Shown here: positions 58,213-64,000 of the stretch, piece after piece
How positions within the stretch are numbered: position 1 is the stretch's first letter
Layout: the number at the start of each line of letters is the position of its first letter
NCBI RefSeq assembly: GCF_000495915.1
Contig: NZ_AOFQ01000058.1
Location: 57,753 to 121,752, forward strand
Reading direction: 5' to 3'
DNA from: Stutzerimonas chloritidismutans AW-1
GTDB lineage: Bacteria > Pseudomonadota > Gammaproteobacteria > Pseudomonadales > Pseudomonadaceae
DNA length: 64,000 nucleotides
The notes under the pieces: generated by a model
Told to the model about the DNA's origin: nothing
What the model saw: the letters and a program-made list of their open reading frames with translations, nothing else
The model's database searches: none
Made by a program: the position numbers and the translations under genes

Positions 58213-59526
58213 ATGTCCAACTTCCGTATTCCTCTGACCGGCGCCGTTCTGGCTGCTCTGGCAGGTTGCAGCGAAACGGCCAAGCTTCCGGTGGAATCCG
58301 GATACGGCCCGACACCGGCGCTGCCGGAGCCGAACAAGACAGTCCTGCCCACGGTACACATCGCCCCCGCCAAAGGCTGGCCGCAAGGTGGCAAGCCGCA
58401 GGCGGCGGCCGGTCTGCGCGTGGCGGCGTTCGCCCGTGACCTGGACCATCCCCGCTGGCTCCATGTGCTGCCCAATGGCGATGTGCTCGTGGCGGAATCG
58501 GACGCACCGCCGAAGCAACAGAGCCAGGGACTGCGCGGCTGGATTGCCAGCAAGATCATGGCCCGCGCTGGCTCCGGAGGCCCCAGCGCCAACCGCATCA
58601 CCCTGCTGCGCGATCGTGACGGCGATGGCGTGGCGGAACAGCGCACGGTGTTTCTGGAAAACCTCAACTCCCCGTTCGGTATGGCGTTGGTAGGCAACCA
58701 CTTCTACGTCGCCAACACGGACGCGCTGCTGCGCTTTCCCTATACGCCCAGCACCACCCGTATCACTGCGAACGGCGAGAAGGTCGTGGACCTACCCGCT
58801 GGGCCGATCAATCACCACTGGACCAAGAACGTCATTGCCAGCCAGGACGGCAGCCGCCTCTATGTCACCAGCGGCTCCAACAGCAATGTGGCCGAGAACG
58901 GCATGGAGGCCGAAGAGAACCGCGCAGCGATTCTCGAGGTGGATCCGCAAGCCAGGAGCATGCGTCTGTTCGCTTCAGGCCTGCGCAACCCCAATGGCCT
59001 TGCCTGGCAACCGGACAGCGGAGCGCTATGGACCACCGTCAACGAGCGCGACGAGATCGGCAGCGATCTGGTGCCGGACTACATGACGTCGGTACAGGAC
59101 GGCGGATTCTACGGGTGGCCCTACAGCTACTTCGGCCAGCACGTCGATGAGCGCGTGCAGCCCCAGCGCCCGGATCTGGTCGAGCGCGCCATTGCCCCGG
59201 ACTATGCACTGGGCGCGCATACCGCCTCGCTCGGCCTGATCTTTTACGAAGACACGCTGCTGCCGCAGCACTACCACCATGGCGCGTTCGTTGGTCAGCA
59301 CGGCTCCTGGAACCGCAAGCCGCGCAGTGGCTACAAGGTGGTTTTCATCCCGTTCCGCAACGGCATGCCGGCTGGGCAGGCAGAGGATGTGCTGACCGGC
59401 TTCGTCAACGAGGCAGGAGAGGCAATGGGTCGCCCGGTAGGCGTCGCCGAGGACAAGACCGGGGCCGTGCTGGTGGCCGACGATGTCGGCAACGTGGTCT
59501 GGCGCGTCACCCCTGATGACCGTTGA
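58213..59526 (+). CDS. PQQ-dependent sugar (sorbosone-type) dehydrogenase, lipoprotein
   Basis: 437 residues. Lipobox ALAGC (C19) after a short signal, then a six-bladed beta-propeller of the soluble glucose dehydrogenase/sorbosone dehydrogenase type ([55 protein letters not shown]). Family members oxidise sugars with PQQ; the substrate is unknown. It follows the MgtC-like gene by 32 bases. Confidence 0.9.
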   Translation: MSNFRIPLTGAVLAALAGCSETAKLPVESGYGPTPALPEPNKTVLPTVHIAPAKGWPQGGKPQAAAGLRVAAFARDLDHPRWLHVLPNGDVLVAESDAPPKQQSQGLRGWIASKIMARAGSGGPSANRITLLRDRDGDGVAEQRTVFLENLNSPFGMALVGNHFYVANTDALLRFPYTPSTTRITANGEKVVDLPAGPINHHWTKNVIASQDGSRLYVTSGSNSNVAENGMEAEENRAAILEVDPQARSMRLFASGLRNPNGLAWQPDSGALWTTVNERDEIGSDLVPDYMTSVQDGGFYGWPYSYFGQHVDERVQPQRPDLVERAIAPDYALGAHTASLGLIFYEDTLLPQHYHHGAFVGQHGSWNRKPRSGYKVVFIPFRNGMPAGQAEDVLTGFVNEAGEAMGRPVGVAEDKTGAVLVADDVGNVVWRVTPDDR

Positions 59527-59608
59527 TACCGTCGCCCGCTGATCCGTTGAACCTTGCCGGACGCCGTATGGCCATAAAGGTAACGTCCATACGCAACGAG
59601 GCACTCCC

Positions 59609-59950
59609 ATGATCAAGCGCGCCATCTACATCTTCGCCCCTGTCGTGCTGCTCGCCGGCTGTTCCGGCAATGTGCAGAACCCGGTAGACCGCATCACCTT
59701 CCGTGACGAGCCACTGGTACGCGATGTGGAGACCGGCATGTCTCAGGAGCAGGTACTGGCCATCGGTGGGGAGCCCTCGAAGGCCGCAGCTCGCACTGTA
59801 GTGCCTGGCATCTGCCACGATTACATCCTCAATCGCGATGGCCATCAGCAACCTTATTACGTCAGTTTCGATGACTCCGGCCGCGTGGACGGCCAGGGCT
59901 TCCTGACCTGCGATCAGCTTGAGGAAAACCAGCGCAAACTGCATCGCTGA
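59609..59950 (+). CDS. osmE: OsmE-like outer-membrane lipoprotein
   Basis: 113 residues. Lipobox LLAGC (C18) and a SmpA/OmlA-like domain with VETGMSQEQVLAIGGEPS. It matches OsmE, an osmotically inducible lipoprotein. The genes that follow are also stress-related. Confidence 0.88.
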   Translation: MIKRAIYIFAPVVLLAGCSGNVQNPVDRITFRDEPLVRDVETGMSQEQVLAIGGEPSKAAARTVVPGICHDYILNRDGHQQPYYVSFDDSGRVDGQGFLTCDQLEENQRKLHR

Positions 59951-60017
59951 CAGCCGGGCACAGGCGCGAGCACGCTTCGGGCCTGTGCATTCAACGCTCC
60001 CCTTGAAGGAGACCAGC

Positions 60018-60416
60018 ATGCCTCGTGGAGAAAAAACCAAGTACACCGACAAGCAGCAACGCAAGGCCGAACACATTGAGGAAGGCTACGAGAAGCGTGG
60101 CGTCCCCGAGGACGAGGCCGAAGCGCGCGCATGGGCGACGGTCAACAAGCAATCCGGCGGCGGAGAACGCAAAGGGGGCTCGGGCAGGAGCAAGGGCGAG
60201 ACCGCCAAGCGGGCTGAGCGCAAGGACTCGGCCCACCGCGCAGCCGATGCCCGCCAGGGCAAATCACCAAACAAGGGTCCGGCACGAAGCTCGACGTCGA
60301 CCAGCACGGCGCTTGCCGACATGACCCGCGACCAGCTCATGGAAAAGGCCCGCGAGCGGGACATTCGTGGCCGCTCGAAGATGCGCAAGAACGAACTGCT
60401 ACGGGCGCTGAGCTGA
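60018..60416 (+). CDS. Small basic plasmid-stabilisation-like protein with a C-terminal Rho-N/SAP-like motif
   Basis: 132 residues from ATG 60018 with AAGGAG about 8 bases upstream. A lysine/arginine-rich body (KRAERKDSAHRAADARQGK) ends in MTRDQLMEKARERDIRGRSKMRKNELLRAL, the SAP/Rho-N-like helix pair that binds nucleic acid. Pseudomonads carry it as a stand-alone stress gene. Name and function are weakly based. Confidence 0.8.
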   Translation: MPRGEKTKYTDKQQRKAEHIEEGYEKRGVPEDEAEARAWATVNKQSGGGERKGGSGRSKGETAKRAERKDSAHRAADARQGKSPNKGPARSSTSTSTALADMTRDQLMEKARERDIRGRSKMRKNELLRALS

Positions 60417-60427
60417 GGACTGAGGGC

Positions 60428-60553
60428 ATGCCGATGATTGACCAAACCGCTCCGAAAGAGGGCAATCCCAAGCGCGAGGACCCAGGCGACCCTGTGCCGA
60501 TTGATGAGCCGGGTGAGCCTGAGCCCGAACCGCCGGACGAGCCCCACCGCTAA
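60428..60553 (+). CDS. Small acidic proline-rich peptide gene
   Basis: 41 codons from ATG 60428 to TAA 60553, 11 bases after the previous gene. The product is rich in Asp, Glu and Pro (PVPIDEPGEPEPEPPDEP). No motif; codon use is like that of the neighbours, and its place in a tight same-direction gene row argues that it is real. Confidence 0.55.
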   Translation: MPMIDQTAPKEGNPKREDPGDPVPIDEPGEPEPEPPDEPHR

Positions 60554-60631
60554 ACTTTTCGCCAGCATCCTGTTCTCAAACTGGGAACCGTGAATCACCG
60601 CGTCCGCGGTGAACCAGACCAGGAGATGGCG

Positions 60632-61165
60632 ATGAGCTACGTACAATTGAGCGATAAACAGAGCCTGCGCGAGCGGGCTCGTCAACATGTCGAGAATGGC
60701 GCCGTCACCGAGAGTTACTCGGCCGATCGAGAAGTCGTGATCAATCTGCTGAACGAAGCGCTGGCGACCGAACTGGTGTGCTATCTGCGCTACAAGCGCC
60801 ACTACTACATGGCCACAGGGCTGAAATCCAGCGCCGCCGCGGACGAGTTTCTCGAGCATGCCAATGAGGAACAGGAACACGCCGATCGGCTGGCTGAGCG
60901 CATCGTACAACTGGGTGGCGCACCGGACTTCAACCCGGACGGCCTGACGGAGCGCGCCCACGCGCAGTACGCCGAAGGCAACGGCCTGCGCGATATGGTT
61001 TTCGAGAACCTGGTGGCCGAACGCATCGCCATCGACAGTTATCGGGAAATCGTCCAGTACATCGGCGACAAGGACCCGACCACCCGCCGCATCTTCGAGG
61101 ACATCCTCGCCCAGGAGGAAGAGCATGCCGACGACCTGGCTGGCTTGCTGGACGGCATGAACTAG
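60632..61165 (+). CDS. Ferritin-like (bacterioferritin/Dps-type) protein
   Basis: 177 residues from ATG 60632 with AGGAG 6 bases upstream. Four-helix-bundle with di-iron ligands: ALATELVCYLRYKRHYY, EEQEHADRLAERI, FENLVAERIAIDSYREI and ILAQEEEHADDL. Close to the bacterioferritin-like branch that stores or detoxifies iron under stress. It ends 68 bases before the second intron copy. Confidence 0.9.
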   Translation: MSYVQLSDKQSLRERARQHVENGAVTESYSADREVVINLLNEALATELVCYLRYKRHYYMATGLKSSAAADEFLEHANEEQEHADRLAERIVQLGGAPDFNPDGLTERAHAQYAEGNGLRDMVFENLVAERIAIDSYREIVQYIGDKDPTTRRIFEDILAQEEEHADDLAGLLDGMN

Positions 61166-61233
61166 CCCAGCACGCGCCAGCGGCGCCTCGCTGAAGCAGG
61201 CGGCACGCCATTCCCGTCAGCTTTTCAGCGAAA

Positions 61234-63156
61234 ATCGGGTAGGAGGCGGCCTCACGGCCGCCGTCCTCCCACACCACCGTGCGTACGGTTCCGTACACGG
61301 CGGTTCAGGCCATGCGGTTAAGCCGATTGATCGTATCCAGTATCGAGACCAGTCCAAGTCTGTCCCATAGCTTCTTCGGCAGCGCCTGATTCATATGCGG
61401 CGCTCCTGAGTTCCACCACGGGCCTCGGCCATTGAAGGCCGACTTGCAGGCACGCTCCTCGCTCAATCCCAGGCGCATCAGGTTGCGCGCCCTCGTAGAG
61501 GGCTGCTTCCATTGCCGCCAGATGACACAGCGAAGTTTGTGCCTGACCCAGCCATCCAGCTCTTCCAGTGGACGCTTGCTCTGGCTGAGCTTGAAGTAGC
61601 CTGCCCAGCCTCGCAGCACCGGGTTTACCCGCTCGATGACATTCGCCATCTTGTGGCCCCGCACCCCTCGCAGCAGTTCCCTGAGACGGTCGCGCACACG
61701 GCGCAGGCTCATGGTTGCCACTCGCAGTCTAGGCAGCGAGTGCCAACTCATCCCATACCCCAGGTAGTCGCATTTCCACGACCCAGCCACGCGACTCTTG
61801 TCCCGATTCAGTCTCAGTTTCAGACGGTGATTCAGGAACCGCTCGACACTGGCCAGCACTCGTTCGCCAGCACGCGGACTACGGACATAAATGTTCGCGT
61901 CATCGGCATAGCGCACGAAGCGATGGCCTCGCCGCTCCAACTCACGGTCGAGTTCATCGAGCAGGATGTTCGACAGCAGCGGCGAAAGCGGGCCGCCTTG
62001 CGGCGCCCCCTCCTGCCGATGGCTGACAACCCCGTCCGACATGACGCCCGCTTCGAGGTAACGGCGGATGAGTCTGAGCACCTGTTTGTCTTCGACATGG
62101 CGCTCAACACAGAACATCAGGATGTCGTGGTTGACCCGATCAAAGAACTTCTCCAGATCGAGTTCCACGCAACACCTATGACCCGCCGCCACATGGGTGC
62201 GGGCCATCTCGACAGCCTGGTGAGCGCTTCTGCCCGGACGGAAGCCGTAGCTATAGTCCGAGAACAGCGGATCGAAGATCGGCGTGAGCTGTTGCAGCAG
62301 GGCTTGCTGGATCAGGCGATCCACGACACTGGGAATGCCCAGTTGCCGCATACCGCCCTGCGGTTTGGGAATTTCGACCGCCCGCACTGCCTGGGGATGG
62401 TATTCACCTGCCAGCAGCCTGACCTTCAGGATGGGCCAATACTGTTTCACGTAGCCTGCCAAGTCGGCGACCGTCATGCCATCGGCACCCGGCGCCCCCT
62501 TGTTGCTGACCACGCGCTGATACGCACGCTTGAGATTCGCCGGTGCAAGCACCCGCTCCATCAGCGTGTCCGGCTCCGCGTTCATCCACGTCACCGACGC
62601 CGCCGATACCTCTGCGCTGTCAGGCGTCATCCTCGGCCTCTGGCCGGGACTCGGGGTGACAGTCTTCTCTTGGAGAAATTTCTGCATTTCGGTTATCGAC
62701 GAGACGCTGACGCCTACTGGCGGCATGACCTGTTCGGCCCTTGATGGCGTGGTTGACCGCCACTTACTACGGCCTCGGCTGACTTCTGCACGCCCATCCC
62801 GTCGCCTCTCGACAATCGGTAGCACAATGGCAAGCGTACAGATCTCCCAGGGTAATTCGCGCGACCTTCCTGCTTATGCCTGTCGGATCTACGTCGCAGC
62901 GTTCCGTGCAAGTATCGGGCTTTGGCGATTATGGCCACCTCACCCCGCTGCGCCGCCTCATCCGCTTCCTGTTCGTCAGGCCAGCATTTTGCCTCGGGCT
63001 TCCTTCAGATTCGCAGTCGCCCGCGACACCCTTGCCTTCAGCTAACACTTCCCCTTGCCGGGTGTGTAGAGGACTTTCACCTCCAAGTCGCCAGGCTCAC
63101 CACCACAGTGAACCCGACAGCGCCAGTCACGGCGCTACGCGCCATGCCTGGCGCAC
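61234..63156 (-). mobile_element. Group IIC intron, copy 2 (behind the lpxC terminator)
   Basis: Same length, ends and orientation as the copy at 46673-48595, offset 14561. On the minus strand it starts GTGCGCC at 63156, directly after the T-tract and ATG of the lpxC terminator (63160-63186). The reading frames in both copies are identical in position and sequence, so the second copy arose recently by retrohoming to a second terminator. Direct orientation means recombination between the copies would delete the genes between them. Confidence 0.88.
61305..62825 (-). CDS. ltrA: Group II intron reverse transcriptase/maturase, copy 2
   Basis: Identical in sequence to the maturase at 46744-48264, with YADD at 306-309 and the C-terminal maturase domain. 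Intact, so either copy could supply the protein for both introns. The 5' start is as uncertain as for copy 1. Confidence 0.9.
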   Translation of the reverse strand: MLPIVERRRDGRAEVSRGRSKWRSTTPSRAEQVMPPVGVSVSSITEMQKFLQEKTVTPSPGQRPRMTPDSAEVSAASVTWMNAEPDTLMERVLAPANLKRAYQRVVSNKGAPGADGMTVADLAGYVKQYWPILKVRLLAGEYHPQAVRAVEIPKPQGGMRQLGIPSVVDRLIQQALLQQLTPIFDPLFSDYSYGFRPGRSAHQAVEMARTHVAAGHRCCVELDLEKFFDRVNHDILMFCVERHVEDKQVLRLIRRYLEAGVMSDGVVSHRQEGAPQGGPLSPLLSNILLDELDRELERRGHRFVRYADDANIYVRSPRAGERVLASVERFLNHRLKLRLNRDKSRVAGSWKCDYLGYGMSWHSLPRLRVATMSLRRVRDRLRELLRGVRGHKMANVIERVNPVLRGWAGYFKLSQSKRPLEELDGWVRHKLRCVIWRQWKQPSTRARNLMRLGLSEERACKSAFNGRGPWWNSGAPHMNQALPKKLWDRLGLVSILDTINRLNRMA

Positions 63157-63159
63157 CAT

Positions 63160-63186
63160 AAAAAAAGGCCACCCTAGGGTGGCCTT
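63160..63186 (-). terminator. Intrinsic terminator of lpxC and intron target
   Basis: AAGGCCACCC (63165-63174) pairs with GGGTGGCCTT (63177-63186), and on the minus strand seven T follow. It lies 25 bases after the lpxC stop. The intron begins 3 bases beyond. Confidence 0.85.
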
Positions 63187-63210
63187 AAATTTTAGGAAGA
63201 GAGGTACAGC

Positions 63211-64000
<790 letters not shown>

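Overview
The window is a Pseudomonas-type chromosome segment, most likely Pseudomonas/Stutzerimonas stutzeri or a close relative. The gene order guaA-guaB-xseA, oprC-DUF2946-leuA, der-bamB-yfgM-hisS-ispG-rodZ-pilW-rlmN-ndk-iscX-fdx-hscA-hscB-iscA-iscU-iscS-iscR-cysE-trmJ-suhB follows, with gaps, the known P. aeruginosa PA3769-PA3818 order. The backbone is GC-rich with lux-type Shine-Dalgarno spacing. The copper receptor resembles NosA/OprC. Species assignment is inference from synteny and protein similarity recalled from memory; no search was run.

Layout. (1) Positions 1-8937 are accessory DNA: the tail of an unidentified gene, a RadC-like JAB-domain gene, an unrecognised 198-residue gene, a very AT-rich three-gene operon (2141-5875) that I read as an ABC-three-component / Lamassu-like antiphage system, an AlpA-type regulator, a HicA-like toxin-antitoxin-style pair with its own operator, and a P4-type integrase. 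The integrase sits beside the 3' end of guaA, a known island integration site. The far end of the island lies outside the window. (2) 8938-17133 holds purine synthesis (guaA, guaB), exonuclease VII, a secreted M23 peptidase, an isochorismatase-fold hydrolase and a mechanosensitive channel. (3) 17299-19925 is a copper-uptake pair transcribed on the minus strand. (4) 20210-29110 has leuA, an alcohol dehydrogenase, a permease, a periplasmic nuclease, two membrane proteins, a transaminase/omega-amidase pair and a first cysE. (5) 29115-45690 is a long minus-strand block: the Der/BamB/HisS/IspG/RodZ/PilW/RlmN cluster, ndk, the complete isc iron-sulfur operon with an IscR operator, a second cysE and trmJ; suhB runs divergently. 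(6) 46673-63156 is bounded by two apparently identical 1923-bp group IIC introns, both on the minus strand and both inserted directly behind a Rho-independent terminator (of mqo and of lpxC). Between them lie mqo, a PA4642-like gene, a SulP transporter, an SDR, a LOG-family protein, several envelope and stress genes and a ferritin-like gene. (7) lpxC runs off the right edge.

How the genes work together. The isc block makes and regulates Fe-S clusters, and IspG and RlmN in the adjacent cluster are Fe-S enzymes. CysE feeds cysteine to IscS. BamB, RodZ, PilW and LpxC serve the envelope. The transaminase and omega-amidase share methionine/glutamine keto-acid recycling. The island looks like a defence cargo carried next to a site-specific recombinase.

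The signals most worth following are the AT-rich three-gene defence operon, four inverted pairs of DnaA-box-like sequences around the LOG gene (three with identical 35-bp architecture), and the paired group IIC introns.
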